The notes under the pieces: generated by a model
Database searches by the model: none
What the model saw: only the letters and a program-made list of their open reading frames with translations
Told to the model about the DNA's origin: nothing
NCBI GenBank assembly: GCA_043747835.1
Contig: JAYTOK010000025.1
Coordinates: 71,338 to 135,337, forward strand
DNA length: 64,000 nt
Direction: 5' to 3'
DNA from: CADEED01 sp043747835
Lineage (GTDB): Bacteria; Pseudomonadota; Gammaproteobacteria; Steroidobacterales; Steroidobacteraceae
Translations under genes and position numbers: made by a program
Part shown: positions 17,248-26,463 of the stretch, piece after piece
How the letters are laid out: each line of letters starts with the position of its first letter
How positions within the stretch are numbered: position 1 is the first letter of the stretch

Positions 17248-18764
17248 CTACCTGCAACGGCGGCCTTGCGGGCGTTGCCGATGCGGGCATTGGCGGCGGC
17301 GAAGAAGCTGTCGTGCGTGGGCGCGGACGAGACGTCGGCCGACACCTTCTGGCTGATCGCCAGCATGAGCCGCTTCACCTGCTCGAAGTCGATGGTGTCG
17401 ACGAGAGGATCGTAGTCGCGAGGAACGATCCCAACGCCATCGAGGATCCAGAACCAGTCGAGATCCGAGAACGCTTCCTCGCCGCGAATCGAAACGCGGC
17501 CCGACGCGCGGTACGTCTCGATGCGCCGGGTGAGTTCCTCGGGAAGGGTCAAACCCGCGAAGTGCTGCCAGAACGGCGTGTCGTCGCGGCGCGCGGCGCA
17601 GTAGTGCAGCAGGATGTAGTCGCGGATGCGTTCGAGCTCGCCACCGATCGCCGCGTTGTAGCCCGCGATGTTCGCCGGAGCGAATTGCGTGTCCGGGAAG
17701 TGATCGAGCAGACCGAACAGGCCGGCGTTGAACAATTGCAGATCGGTGATCGCGAGCGGCTCGAGACTGCCGGCGGCAGGTCCGATCGCCACGACGTTCT
17801 TCTCCCAGAAGGTGCTGCGACGTCCCGCGGTGAACGAACGCAGGCGCGGCTCCGCGAGGTGTTGCGCGCCGCCCGCGAGTTCCATCGCGGCGGCTTCGTC
17901 GGACTGGTGCGCGCTCGAATAGACGAGGCCCGCGCTCGCGATCTGCTGCAACGGCATGCGCCATTGCCAGCCCGCGGTGCCGGCCTTGACGGCCATGTAC
18001 GGCGGCCGCGTGTCGCCGAGCCCCTGCGGCATCGTGAGAATGCGATCGCAGGGCAGGAAGTTCTGCCAGCTCTCGAACCCGACGCCTAGCAAGGTCAGCA
18101 ACTCGGCGCGCGCGTCGACATCGAGAAACAGGTCCGCGCGCAGCTTGCCGCCGTCTTCGAATTGCAGTTCCTCGACGGCGCCGTCTTCGCGGCGCGTCGC
18201 GCCGACTAACTTCCGCTCGAGGCGGATGACACCGGCGCGCTCGGCGACGGTCCGCAGGTAGCGCGCGGCGAGAGCCGCGTCGACGTGCAGCGAATAACGC
18301 AGGTGGGTCGCGACGCCCAGCGTGTTCGTCGGGAAGATGAACCGGCCGGTGAGCGCCATCGCCACTTCGGTGCTGAAGAACTCGGGCCGCGGATTCATGC
18401 CCGTGGCGCGCGCCTTGTGCCAGAAGTGGTAGAAAGGCCGCCGCTCGAGCAGCGCACCGAATGCGCCGAACGGGTGCCAGAACGAATTCCCAGGCGCAGG
18501 CCAGTCGAGGAAGCGCTGGCCGAGGCAGTAGGTGGACTGCGTTTTGTCGATGAAGTCGTTTTGATCGACGCCGAGGAAGCGCAGCAGCTCGAGCGCGGGC
18601 GGCAATATCGCGAGGGCCTCGCCCGACGCTGGCATTTCCGGGCCTTCGATCACGTGGATCGAACAGTTGCCGCCAAGACGGCGCGACAAGGTGACGGCCG
18701 CGAGCCAGCCGGGAATCCCGCCGCCGATGATCGCAATTCGCCTGATTCTTCGATCCGGATTCAT
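17244..18764 (-). CDS. Tryptophan halogenase-like flavoprotein lacking both catalytic residues
   Basis: A 506-residue paralogue of the two halogenase-like proteins in this window. The ATG at 18764 has GGAAGGGG upstream; a TTG seven codons earlier is less likely. The FAD motif is altered to GGGIPGW, the WxWRMP signature (WQWRMPLQ) is kept, and the overall length and alignment hold. The catalytic lysine position is a cysteine (TYCLGQRF, Cys80), and the EPLES motif reads EPLAIT, so the Glu346 equivalent is alanine. It probably binds FAD but should not halogenate by the known mechanism. It converges on the GH2 gene with a shared CTAG. Role unknown; a binding or regulatory role, or a different oxidation, is possible. 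Confidence 0.82.
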   Translation of the reverse strand: MNPDRRIRRIAIIGGGIPGWLAAVTLSRRLGGNCSIHVIEGPEMPASGEALAILPPALELLRFLGVDQNDFIDKTQSTYCLGQRFLDWPAPGNSFWHPFGAFGALLERRPFYHFWHKARATGMNPRPEFFSTEVAMALTGRFIFPTNTLGVATHLRYSLHVDAALAARYLRTVAERAGVIRLERKLVGATRREDGAVEELQFEDGGKLRADLFLDVDARAELLTLLGVGFESWQNFLPCDRILTMPQGLGDTRPPYMAVKAGTAGWQWRMPLQQIASAGLVYSSAHQSDEAAAMELAGGAQHLAEPRLRSFTAGRRSTFWEKNVVAIGPAAGSLEPLAITDLQLFNAGLFGLLDHFPDTQFAPANIAGYNAAIGGELERIRDYILLHYCAARRDDTPFWQHFAGLTLPEELTRRIETYRASGRVSIRGEEAFSDLDWFWILDGVGIVPRDYDPLVDTIDFEQVKRLMLAISQKVSADVSSAPTHDSFFAAANARIGNARKAAVAGS

Positions 18765-18900
18765 CGGCTTCCGACCCCTTCCCAATGGCGGCGGCGAGGC
18801 TAGCCGCGCGTGATGAACATTGTCAACGAAACCGCGGCCGACTCTCGAATTTCCGCGCGAGAGAGCATAGGCTGTCGGCGCCTAAAAACGGGAGTTTTAG

Positions 18901-21471
18901 ATGTCCCCTTCCATGTCTCGTGTCCGGACCTCGCGCGGGCTCATGCTCGTCGCACCCTTCTTGGTTCTCTTCGGCTGCGATAAGCCACCCGAGAAAGCCG
19001 CACCGCCGGCGACGGCCGCCGCGGAAGATCCCGCCGCCGTCCATCCCGAGATCTGGCCTCAGCCGAAGTGGCCGCTCGCGCGCGATCCGCAGATCGAAGA
19101 GAAGATCGCCGCACTACTCGAGAAGATGACGGTCGAGGAAAAAGTCGGCCAGACGATCCAGGGCGACATCGCGAGCATCACGCCCGCGGACATGAAGAAA
19201 TACCACCTGGGATCGGTCCTCAACGGTGGCGGCTCCGCACCAGGCAACGACGAGAAGGCGCCGCCCGCGAAATGGCTGAAGCTCGCCGACGAGTTCTACG
19301 CCGCGTCGATCGACACCAGCGATGGTGGCGTCGGCATCCCGATGATCTGGGGTACGGACGCGATGCACGGCCACAGCAACATCGTCGGCGCCGTGCTCTT
19401 CCCGCACAACGTCGGCCTAGGCGCCACGCGCAATCCGAAGTTGTTAGCCGACATCGCGAAGGCGACCGCCGAGCAGGTGCGCACCACCGGCATCGACTGG
19501 ACGTTCGCCCCCACGGTCACCGTCCCGCAGGACGATCGCTGGGGACGTGCGTACGAAGGCTATTCCGAAGATCCGGGCGTCGTCGCCTCGTTCGCCGGCG
19601 TGTTCGTGAAGGGATTGCAGGGCGATCCGGCCGCGGCCGACTTCCTGAAAGCGCCGTACGTGATTTCCTCGACGAAGCACTTCCTGGCCGACGGCGGCAC
19701 CGAAAACGGCCGCGATCAGGGCGACGCGAAGATTCCGGAGACGGCGCTGCGCGACATCCACAACGCGGGCTATGTCCCCGCGATCGAAGCTGGCGTGCAG
19801 ACGATCATGATCTCGTTCTCGAGCTGGAACGGCGTGAAGCTGACGGGCCACAAAGGCCTGATCACCGACGTGCTCAAGAACCGCATGAACTTCGACGGGT
19901 TCACCGTCGGCGACTGGAACGGCCACGGCCAGATCCCGGGATGCACGAACGACAACTGTCCGCAGGCGCTCAACGCCGGCCTCGACATGTACATGGCGCC
20001 GGACTCCTGGCGCGGTCTCTATGAAAACACCGTCAAGCAGGTGAAGGACGGCACGGTGCCGATGGAGCGTCTCGACGACGCCGTCACGCGCATCCTGCGC
20101 GTGAAGTTCCGCGCGGGAATCTTCGAGGCGGGTGTGCCGTCAAAGCGTCCGCTCGCCGGCGATTTCAAGAAGCTCGCGACGCCGGAGCAGAAGGCGCTCG
20201 CGCGCGACGCCGTGCGCCAGTCACTCGTGCTGATCAAGAACAACGGTGGCGTGCTGCCGTTCGCGTCTAACAAACACGTGCTCGTGACCGGCGACGGCGC
20301 CGACAACATCAGCAAGCAGTCGGGCGGCTGGACGATCACGTGGCAGGGAACGGGCCTGAACAACAAGGACTTCCCGGGCGCGACGTCGGTGTTCGGCGGC
20401 GTGAAAGCGGCCGTGAAGGCCGGCGGCGGCAGCGCCGAGCTGTCGGCCGACGGTTCGTTCAAGAAGAAGCCAGATCTCGCGATCGTCGTGTTCGGCGAGA
20501 ACCCGTACGCCGAGTTCCAGGGCGACCTCAAGGTTCTCACGCTGCCGGGTTCGAACACCCAGCACCTCGAGATCATGGCGAAACTAAAAGCCGAAAACAT
20601 TCCGATCGTCGCGGTCCTGCTGTCGGGTCGGCCGCTGTGGCAGAACCGCGAGCTCAATCTCGCGAGCGCGTATGTCGCCGCGTGGCTGCCGGGCACCGAA
20701 GGCGGTGGCATTTCCGACATGCTGTTTCGCAAGAAAGATGGCGCGGTGAACTACGACTTCACGGGAAAGATCGCGTTCTCGTGGCCGCGCGACGCAACAG
20801 GCGCAACGTTGAACGTCGGTCATGAACCTTACGAACCGCTGTTCCCGTTGGGGTACGGCTTGAGCTACGCCGCGCCGGCGGAAGTCGCCGCGCAGTCGGA
20901 GGATCCGGGCATTCCGGCGGAGCTCATGACGACGGGTTCGTACTTCGACAAGGGCGTCCCGGTGCAACCGTGGTCGCTGCGTGTGAGCAACGGCAGCGAC
21001 ACCACGCGCGTCACCACGACGCCGATCGAGGCGGTCGGTGGCCGCGTGAAGGTGAGCGCCGTCGACGATCAGGTGCAGGAAGGCGCGCGCCGCTTCCAGT
21101 TCGCGGGCGATGGCCCGGCGACGATCGCGCTATCGAGCGAAGGGTCGGTGGACGTGTCGCGCGAGACGAACGGCGACGTGATGTTGCTGATCCGTCTGCG
21201 ACGCGACGCGGATGTCCCGCCGGACGTGAAGCTGGGCGTGAGCTGCGGCGCGGGCTGCGGCGGCTCGATCTCGTTCGCGGAAACGCTTAGCGCCGTTTCT
21301 GCCGCCAAGTGGCAGACCGTGGGCGTTTCTCTCAAGTGCTTCGCGAAGGCCGGAGCGGACGTGACGAAGGTCAACGAGGCGCTGACGCTGAGCTCCGCGG
21401 GCAAGCTGGACGTGTCGCTCTCGCAGGTGAAGCTCGGCACCGTCGCGGACAAGGTAGTCAGCTGTAATTAA
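18901..21471 (+). CDS. Lipoprotein GH3 exo-1,4/1,3-beta-glucosidase
   Basis: An 856-residue protein starting at an ATG after GGGAG. The leader ends in LVLFGC, a lipobox with Cys26 as the lipidated residue, so the enzyme is probably tethered to a membrane facing the periplasm or outside. The GH3 N-terminal barrel (about residues 60-390) contains GTDAMHGHSN, KHFLADGG and the nucleophile Asp338 in FTVGDWNGH. The GH3 C-terminal domain follows (about 430-640; LVLIKNNGGVLPF, VVFGENPYAE), then a further beta-rich domain of the ExoP type (about 690-856). Length and order match CelD-like exo-glucosidases of Xanthomonadales. It releases glucose from beta-glucans or cello-oligosaccharides. A strong terminator follows. 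Confidence 0.92.
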   Translation: MSPSMSRVRTSRGLMLVAPFLVLFGCDKPPEKAAPPATAAAEDPAAVHPEIWPQPKWPLARDPQIEEKIAALLEKMTVEEKVGQTIQGDIASITPADMKKYHLGSVLNGGGSAPGNDEKAPPAKWLKLADEFYAASIDTSDGGVGIPMIWGTDAMHGHSNIVGAVLFPHNVGLGATRNPKLLADIAKATAEQVRTTGIDWTFAPTVTVPQDDRWGRAYEGYSEDPGVVASFAGVFVKGLQGDPAAADFLKAPYVISSTKHFLADGGTENGRDQGDAKIPETALRDIHNAGYVPAIEAGVQTIMISFSSWNGVKLTGHKGLITDVLKNRMNFDGFTVGDWNGHGQIPGCTNDNCPQALNAGLDMYMAPDSWRGLYENTVKQVKDGTVPMERLDDAVTRILRVKFRAGIFEAGVPSKRPLAGDFKKLATPEQKALARDAVRQSLVLIKNNGGVLPFASNKHVLVTGDGADNISKQSGGWTITWQGTGLNNKDFPGATSVFGGVKAAVKAGGGSAELSADGSFKKKPDLAIVVFGENPYAEFQGDLKVLTLPGSNTQHLEIMAKLKAENIPIVAVLLSGRPLWQNRELNLASAYVAAWLPGTEGGGISDMLFRKKDGAVNYDFTGKIAFSWPRDATGATLNVGHEPYEPLFPLGYGLSYAAPAEVAAQSEDPGIPAELMTTGSYFDKGVPVQPWSLRVSNGSDTTRVTTTPIEAVGGRVKVSAVDDQVQEGARRFQFAGDGPATIALSSEGSVDVSRETNGDVMLLIRLRRDADVPPDVKLGVSCGAGCGGSISFAETLSAVSAAKWQTVGVSLKCFAKAGADVTKVNEALTLSSAGKLDVSLSQVKLGTVADKVVSCN

Positions 21472-21495
21472 TGGGGATATTCCCCATTTCCTAGC

Positions 21496-21530
21496 AAAAG
21501 GGGACGGACCTCACGGTGCGTCCCCTTTTT
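21496..21530. terminator. Bidirectional Rho-independent terminator
   Basis: AAAAGGGGACG (21496-21506) pairs with CGTCCCCTTTTT (21519-21530). It has T-runs in both directions and lies between the convergent GH3 and DksA-like genes. A short palindrome, GGGGATATTCCCC, precedes it just after the GH3 stop. Confidence 0.85.
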
Positions 21531-21548
21531 CATGCGCCCGAGAATTTT

Positions 21549-21815
21549 TCAGCGCAGCTGCGAGTCCTTGCTGCCGCGGCGGTTGTACCCCGCGTTGTGC
21601 ACGGCTTCCTTGTCCTTCGCCTCCTGACAAGGGAGGCACAGCCGCACGCCCGGGATCGCGGCACGCCGCGCTTCCGGAATCGCCGCGCCGCATTCCGCGC
21701 ACGACTCGAGCGACGGGCCAGTCGGTAACTGGCTCTTCGCACGTTGGATCGCGTCCTTCACCGTCGCGTCGATCTGATCCTGTACGGCGCCATCGCCGGC
21801 CCAGCCCGTAGCCAT
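21549..21815 (-). CDS. DksA/TraR-family C4 zinc-finger protein (YbiI-like)
   Basis: An 88-residue protein. The second half carries CAECGAAIPEARRAAIPG followed by CLPC, the CxxC-17-CxxC zinc finger of the DksA/TraR family. It is much shorter than DksA (about 150 residues) and lacks the long coiled coil with the acidic tip, so it belongs with the small YbiI/TraR-like members. Such proteins may touch the RNA polymerase secondary channel. Transcribed alone, converging on the GH3 gene. Confidence 0.8.
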   Translation of the reverse strand: MATGWAGDGAVQDQIDATVKDAIQRAKSQLPTGPSLESCAECGAAIPEARRAAIPGVRLCLPCQEAKDKEAVHNAGYNRRGSKDSQLR

Positions 21816-21900
21816 GTGTCACCTCACTCCAGGCTGCTATTGATGATCGCGCGCGCGCGCCATTTCAAGTGATGGTGAGCTGAAAACTGGGGCCGGACCC

Positions 21901-22632
21901 CTATTTCACCGCCGCCTCGGCCACCGGGCGCATCGCCTTGTAGCCCTCCGCCGTCGGATGCACCTCATCTTTGGCGAATGCGAGGTTCACCCCACGCTTC
22001 CCGTCCGACAGCACCGCCGCGTAGTCCGCGAACGTCGCGCCGATCTGCTTCGCATACCCGCGCAGCCAGTCGTTCAGCGCGACCACCGACTCGCGCGGCT
22101 TCAACTCCGGCTTCCACCAGTACTTCGAGGCCGGCGGACTCGCGCCGAGCGCGACGCGAATCCCATGTGCCTTCGCGATCTCGCACATCGCCATGAAGTT
22201 GTTCTTCGTATCCTGAAGACTCATCGGCCCGGTGTTGCCCGCGATGTCGTTCGTGCCCGCCATGATGTGCACGACGCGCGGCTTCAGCGCGATGACGTCC
22301 GAGTGCATGCGCACGAGCATCTGCGGCGTCGTTTGCGCGCTGATGCCGCGCCCGACGATGCCGCTCGAGAAGAACGCCGTGTCCGCACGCGCCCACCCCT
22401 CGGTGATCGAATCTCCCATGAACACGACTTCGACTTTGGCGCCGCTCGCGAGTAGTTTGGCGTTCTCCTCGCGGTAACAGGCGAGCCAGGCCCAGTCGGT
22501 GAGCAGCAACGGGGGCTGCAGCGCGGGCGCGGTCTTGGGCTGGTTTCCGCAACCCTCGGGCACCTGCGAGAGAGCCGGCAGCGCGAGACCCGCGCCAACG
22601 GCGATCAACGAACGACGGCTGAATTGATTCAC
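21901..22632 (-). CDS. Exported SGNH/GDSL-family esterase
   Basis: A 243-residue protein with a twin-arginine-like leader (SRRSLIAVGAGLALPA). Block I GDSITEGW holds the nucleophile Ser75, block II has GRGISAQT, block III is GTND with Asn128, and block V is DEVHP with Asp222 and His225. This is the complete catalytic set of an SGNH hydrolase. Relatives of this length near glycosidases are often acetyl-esterases acting on acetylated sugars, which would fit removal of acetyl groups from hemicellulose or mannan. That substrate is inference. It lies 70 bases downstream of the sugar porter at 22703-24034 and may be co-transcribed with it. Confidence 0.85.
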   Translation of the reverse strand: MNQFSRRSLIAVGAGLALPALSQVPEGCGNQPKTAPALQPPLLLTDWAWLACYREENAKLLASGAKVEVVFMGDSITEGWARADTAFFSSGIVGRGISAQTTPQMLVRMHSDVIALKPRVVHIMAGTNDIAGNTGPMSLQDTKNNFMAMCEIAKAHGIRVALGASPPASKYWWKPELKPRESVVALNDWLRGYAKQIGATFADYAAVLSDGKRGVNLAFAKDEVHPTAEGYKAMRPVAEAAVK

Positions 22633-22702
22633 GACGCCCCCTTCTGTGAAGAAAGCTCGAATATCGCGAGCCTCGCGACAAACCGCAAGGCCGTCGCCGG
22701 AT

Positions 22703-24034
22703 TCAGCGTTCGAGCGTCTCCTGCATCGACTCGAGCTTCACGCCGCGCGTCTCCGGGAACATCGCGAGCACCACGAAGAACTGCACCACCATGCACAGCG
22801 AGAAGAACACGAACGGCAGCGCCTGCGTATGCACGGCGACCATGAGAAAGGCCTGGCCGATGATCGTGTTCATGCCCCAGTGCGTCGCGCTGCCGAGCGC
22901 CTGCCCGCGCGAACGCACGGCCGTCGGGAAGATCTCCGCGAGATAGACCCAGATCACGGCGCCTTGCGAGAACGCGAAGAACGCGATGAAGACGATCAGG
23001 CACGCGAGAAGCCAGCCCTTGCCCTGTCCCGTCGCGAAGATCAGCGCCACGCCGGCCAGCGCGATCGCGGTGCCGACGGAGCCGATCAACAGTAGTTTGC
23101 GGCGACCGACCCGGTCGATCACGCGCAGCGCGATGACCGTTGCGATGAGGTTCGCGGCTCCGATCGCGACGCTCTGCAGGTCGTTCGACAGCCCGCTGAA
23201 TCCCGCGGCGGCGAAGATGTCCTTGAGGTAGTAGAGGATCGCGTTGATGCCGGAGAGCTGGTTGAACGTCGCGATGAGGATCGCGAGGATGATCGGCTTG
23301 CGGTGCGCGGCGACGAACAGCTTCTGCGCGGAGTGCGCGCGCGCGTCGGCAGCCGCGTGCTCGAACTCCGCGAGCATCGCGCTCGTGTCCTGCACACCGA
23401 CCCGCTCGAGACTTTCCTTCGCCTCGGCGAGGCGCCCGCGCTGCGCCAGCCACCGCGGGCTTTGCGGGATCGTGTACATCATGAAGATGAACAGCAGCGC
23501 CGGGGCCGCCGCGATGCCCAACTTGATGCGCCACGGATCGCTGCCGTCCGCGACGAATTGAACGAGCGCGTTGCTCAGGAAGGCGAGCAGGATGCCGAGC
23601 ACGATGTTGAACTGGAACAGGCCGGTGAGCCGACCGCGGTGTTCGGCGGGCGCGATCTCGGAGATGTAGACAGGCGCGAGGACCGACGACGCGCCGATCG
23701 CGAGACCGCCGATGAAGCGGAACACGTAGAACGACTCGAGGTTCCAGCAGAACGCGGAGCCGAGCGCGGAGACGAGGTACAGGTAGCCCACGGCCTTCAG
23801 CGCATCGCGCGATCCGTAGACATCGCCCGGTTTGCCCGCGACGAGCGCGCCGATGAAGGTGCCGACGAGACCGCTCGCGACCGAAAAGCCCGCCCAGAAA
23901 CTTCCGGGGTCGAGGTGGAAGACGTGGCGGACGGAATCCGTGACGCCCGAGATCACGACAGTGTCGAATCCGAACAGCAGACCCGCGAGACTCGCGGTGA
24001 CGATGACGCCAAGATTCCGGCTCGAAGCGGCCAT
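22703..24034 (-). CDS. Sugar porter family MFS transporter
   Basis: About 443 residues from the ATG at 24034 (AGGGGGAAACC before it); 28 further upstream codons are open but lie across a divergent promoter. Twelve membrane segments are visible. Sugar-porter signatures are LLFGFDTVVISG in helix 1, a GDxxGxR-like loop (GDVYGSRDALK), PVYISEIAPAEHRGRLTG after helix 4 and FNQLSGINAILYY in helix 7, the QxSGxN sugar-binding motif. It probably imports a monosaccharide such as glucose, xylose or galactose with protons. Divergent from the NTF2-like gene, whose upstream motif at 24083-24107 could control both. Confidence 0.88.
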   Translation of the reverse strand: MAASSRNLGVIVTASLAGLLFGFDTVVISGVTDSVRHVFHLDPGSFWAGFSVASGLVGTFIGALVAGKPGDVYGSRDALKAVGYLYLVSALGSAFCWNLESFYVFRFIGGLAIGASSVLAPVYISEIAPAEHRGRLTGLFQFNIVLGILLAFLSNALVQFVADGSDPWRIKLGIAAAPALLFIFMMYTIPQSPRWLAQRGRLAEAKESLERVGVQDTSAMLAEFEHAAADARAHSAQKLFVAAHRKPIILAILIATFNQLSGINAILYYLKDIFAAAGFSGLSNDLQSVAIGAANLIATVIALRVIDRVGRRKLLLIGSVGTAIALAGVALIFATGQGKGWLLACLIVFIAFFAFSQGAVIWVYLAEIFPTAVRSRGQALGSATHWGMNTIIGQAFLMVAVHTQALPFVFFSLCMVVQFFVVLAMFPETRGVKLESMQETLER

Positions 24035-24082
24035 GGTTTCCCCCTGATTGCGTCGCGCCTCTATAAAGATGAGCGGGCGCGA

Positions 24083-24107
24083 ATTATGAAACTTGCTTTG
24101 GTTATAG
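24083..24107 (+). promoter_or_regulatory. Shared TTAATGAAA-type operator/promoter motif (copy 4)
   Basis: ATTATGAAACTTGCTTTGGT followed by TATAG resembles copy 3 over more than 25 bases, including the -10-like TATAGT and the following CGG-ATC-CGAGG. It lies between two divergent genes, so it could serve either. Confidence 0.5.
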
Positions 24108-24133
24108 TACGGGATCATCGAGGAAGACGAAAC

Positions 24134-24580
24134 ATGCGCAAAGCTCTAACAACGCTGCTCGCATCGCTCGTGTGCGGCGCTGTGCCCGGCGGCGCTTGGG
24201 CAGACTCCGGCAATGCGACGGTAGTCGCGCTGATCCGCAAGCTCGAGCAACAGCGCATCGACGCCGGCCTGCGCAAGGATGTTGCCGCGCTCGAAGCCAC
24301 GACAGCCGATGACTATCTGCAGATTGACATGGCCGGCAACGTGCGCGACAAGGCGACGCAGATGAAACGCATCGCGTCGTCGGAAGTGAAGATGGATTCG
24401 AACACTTTGGATGATGTCGTCGTGAGGGTTTACGGAGAGACGGCCGTTGTCACCGGTCGCGCGACGGCGGTCGGCACGATCCGCGGCGAACCGTATCCGC
24501 GCATTCGTTACACTCGCGTCTACGTGAAGCGGGATGACGCCTGGAAAGTCGTGCTGTTCCAGCAGACGCGTACCGACTGA
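24134..24580 (+). CDS. Secreted NTF2-like (DUF4440/SnoaL-type) protein
   Basis: A 148-residue protein. Residues 1-23 are a signal peptide ending GGAWA. The remainder has the helix-then-sheet pattern of DUF4440/NTF2-like domains: VVALIRKLEQQRIDAGLRKD, LEATTADDYLQID, TAVVTGRATAVG, RYTRVYVKRDDAWKVVLFQQT. Such domains bind small ligands or act as simple enzymes. The ATG at 24134 follows a GAGGAAGA ribosome site and the shared promoter motif. Function unknown; co-regulation with the sugar genes is inferred from the motif. Confidence 0.75.
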   Translation: MRKALTTLLASLVCGAVPGGAWADSGNATVVALIRKLEQQRIDAGLRKDVAALEATTADDYLQIDMAGNVRDKATQMKRIASSEVKMDSNTLDDVVVRVYGETAVVTGRATAVGTIRGEPYPRIRYTRVYVKRDDAWKVVLFQQTRTD

Positions 24581-24592
24581 CTCACGCCGCGA

Positions 24593-24718
24593 CTAGATAG
24601 CGCAGACAGCGTTCACGGCCAGACGGGGGTCATCATCGGCGAACGCCGCGCCAGCCAACAACAGCAGGACCACGAAGACGATCACGCGCATCGCGCGGCT
24701 TTCCGACTCTGTGTGCAT
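24593..24718 (-). CDS. Small exported peptide, 41 residues, doubtful
   Basis: Its ATG overlaps the stop of the upstream ankyrin protein as TGATG. The peptide contains a clean signal sequence (MRVIVFVVLLLLAGAAFA from an internal ATG at 24691) and then only about 14 residues. It could be a real coupled micro-protein or the remnant of a longer secreted protein. No family is recognisable. Confidence 0.3.
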   Translation of the reverse strand: MHTESESRAMRVIVFVVLLLLAGAAFADDDPRLAVNAVCAI

Positions 24719-26463
24719 CAGCGAGGCCCCAATCGATGCAGGTAGCGCTCGCGCGCGGAAGTGAATTCGGCGATGCAATCCACTTGCGCCAACCCACTCT
24801 TGGTGCCGCACCGCCCCGCTCGCCTCGAGTTCCAGAACTTCTGCTCTTGCCGCAGATTCGCGCCGACGACCGGCAACGCGCGCTCAAATGCACGCGCCAT
24901 TTCCGCATCGAGCATGCGCAGCGTTTCGTTCGCGCAGATCGCCTTCTCGACGCCACTCCTTGCGCACTTGCAATCGAATCCTGGTGCGTCGGCGAAACCC
25001 CCCGCCCCTGCCGCCAGCTCGTCGAGCGGCGTGCGTTGTTGCTCGGGCGTCAGGCGCGGATTGTTGACGAGATATCGCGCGCCTCGTTCGGGCGTACTGT
25101 CGATGTCCTTGAGTTTCGCCCCCGCATCGAGCAGCGCTTTCATGACCAATGGACTCGCGTTCTCGGCGGCGTACAACAATGCGGTCCGCTGGCCGCGTTC
25201 GATCTCGTAGCCGCAATCACGCAACGAATCGGTTATCGCGTTCGGATCCGCCCCTCGCGACAGCAACTCACGAACGTGATCGAGACGATTCATGTGCGCC
25301 GCCATCATGAGGCTGGTCTTTCCAAACCTGTTGACGTAGCGGAAATCCAACGGGTCGGGAGCCGTTTCGAAGTCGGTCGCATCGCTCGCCCGCACCCGGA
25401 TCCACGAGCTGAGGAGGTTCTCGACGATCATGTCGCTCTCCGATTGCGCCTCCCTCGCCGACAAGCCGAACTTTTCGACGAGGTAGTTTGCATAGGCGCG
25501 CCGCGCTGGCGCGACTGCCTCGCGCAACGTGAGCTGTTCGCGCCAACTCCAGGAATCGCCCGAGCCCCACGCTTCCAGAAATTCCCAGAACTCGGGCGTA
25601 TCACCGCCGCCGCGAGGAATCAACGCACGATCGTCCATGAAGACGAACGCCCACGGCCGCACAGCCGCCAGCGACAGCCACTCGCTTGCGCGGTGGTCGT
25701 GCGCACCGCCCGCACGGCTCGTGCCGCAGGTGTCGGTGCTCGAGGTGCCGATGAAATCCAGGGACGTCATCAACGCGCCGATTTCGGGTACGGCGAACAT
25801 CTCGCTCTTGATGGGTTTCGGATCCTCACTCGAGATCCGGCACACGATCGGAAACTCATTGCTTCCGTCGAAGCGCGCGACGACGAGATCCGCGGTCGCC
25901 GCGCTTTCGCCTCGGGTTGCGACATAGTAGAACCGGTCGCGCCAGCGAATGACGCGCAAGGGATGGAAACGGTGGTACGCGAGTTTGAGATCGTACCGCG
26001 GGAAGAATCGAAATCCGCCCGCGGGCACCGGGGCCTGCCGGTAGCGGTCGACGAGACTCTGCTCGATCAGTTCGGTGACGGCCTTCTCGGAAGGAACGAC
26101 GAGCCCATCGAAACCTTCTTCATCGCGGAAAAAGCGGCCCGTGACCACGACGCGCTCAGGCTCCCCGTCTCCGTCCAAGTCCAGACTCTTGCGATAGAGG
26201 TTGCCGAAGCCGGGCTGGCTCGTTTCCCAGTCGATCGATTCGACTCCTAGGTCCGCAGGGGTCAGCGCGATCTCGCTCGCGAGGTCGGAGTCAAACCATC
26301 TCCGCGTCGCTGCCAGGACCGCATCGCAGAGCTCGGTTTCCCGGCTCTCCGTCAGCGCAGGGCTGGCAGGCTGCCGCGGCGACCATCGCTGTCCCGCCGA
26401 CGCACCCGGCGCGCCAGAGGCCACCGCGCAGGTCAAACTCAAGATTGCCAGCAGGATACGCAT
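24718..26463 (-). CDS. Exported ankyrin-repeat protein with C-terminal LprI-like domain
   Basis: About 581 residues from the ATG at 26463, which begins a signal peptide (MRILLAILSLTCAVASG). A central region of about 300 residues is not recognised. Two to three ankyrin repeats follow (GKTSLMMAAHMNRLDHVREL, then RTALLYAAENASPLVMKALL). The C-terminal about 80 residues carry four cysteines with CAxSGVEKAICANETLRMLD, the pattern of the LprI/DUF1311 domain found in periplasmic lysozyme inhibitors. A periplasmic binding role is plausible; the combination with ankyrin repeats is less usual. Confidence 0.65.
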   Translation of the reverse strand: MRILLAILSLTCAVASGAPGASAGQRWSPRQPASPALTESRETELCDAVLAATRRWFDSDLASEIALTPADLGVESIDWETSQPGFGNLYRKSLDLDGDGEPERVVVTGRFFRDEEGFDGLVVPSEKAVTELIEQSLVDRYRQAPVPAGGFRFFPRYDLKLAYHRFHPLRVIRWRDRFYYVATRGESAATADLVVARFDGSNEFPIVCRISSEDPKPIKSEMFAVPEIGALMTSLDFIGTSSTDTCGTSRAGGAHDHRASEWLSLAAVRPWAFVFMDDRALIPRGGGDTPEFWEFLEAWGSGDSWSWREQLTLREAVAPARRAYANYLVEKFGLSAREAQSESDMIVENLLSSWIRVRASDATDFETAPDPLDFRYVNRFGKTSLMMAAHMNRLDHVRELLSRGADPNAITDSLRDCGYEIERGQRTALLYAAENASPLVMKALLDAGAKLKDIDSTPERGARYLVNNPRLTPEQQRTPLDELAAGAGGFADAPGFDCKCARSGVEKAICANETLRMLDAEMARAFERALPVVGANLRQEQKFWNSRRAGRCGTKSGLAQVDCIAEFTSARERYLHRLGPR

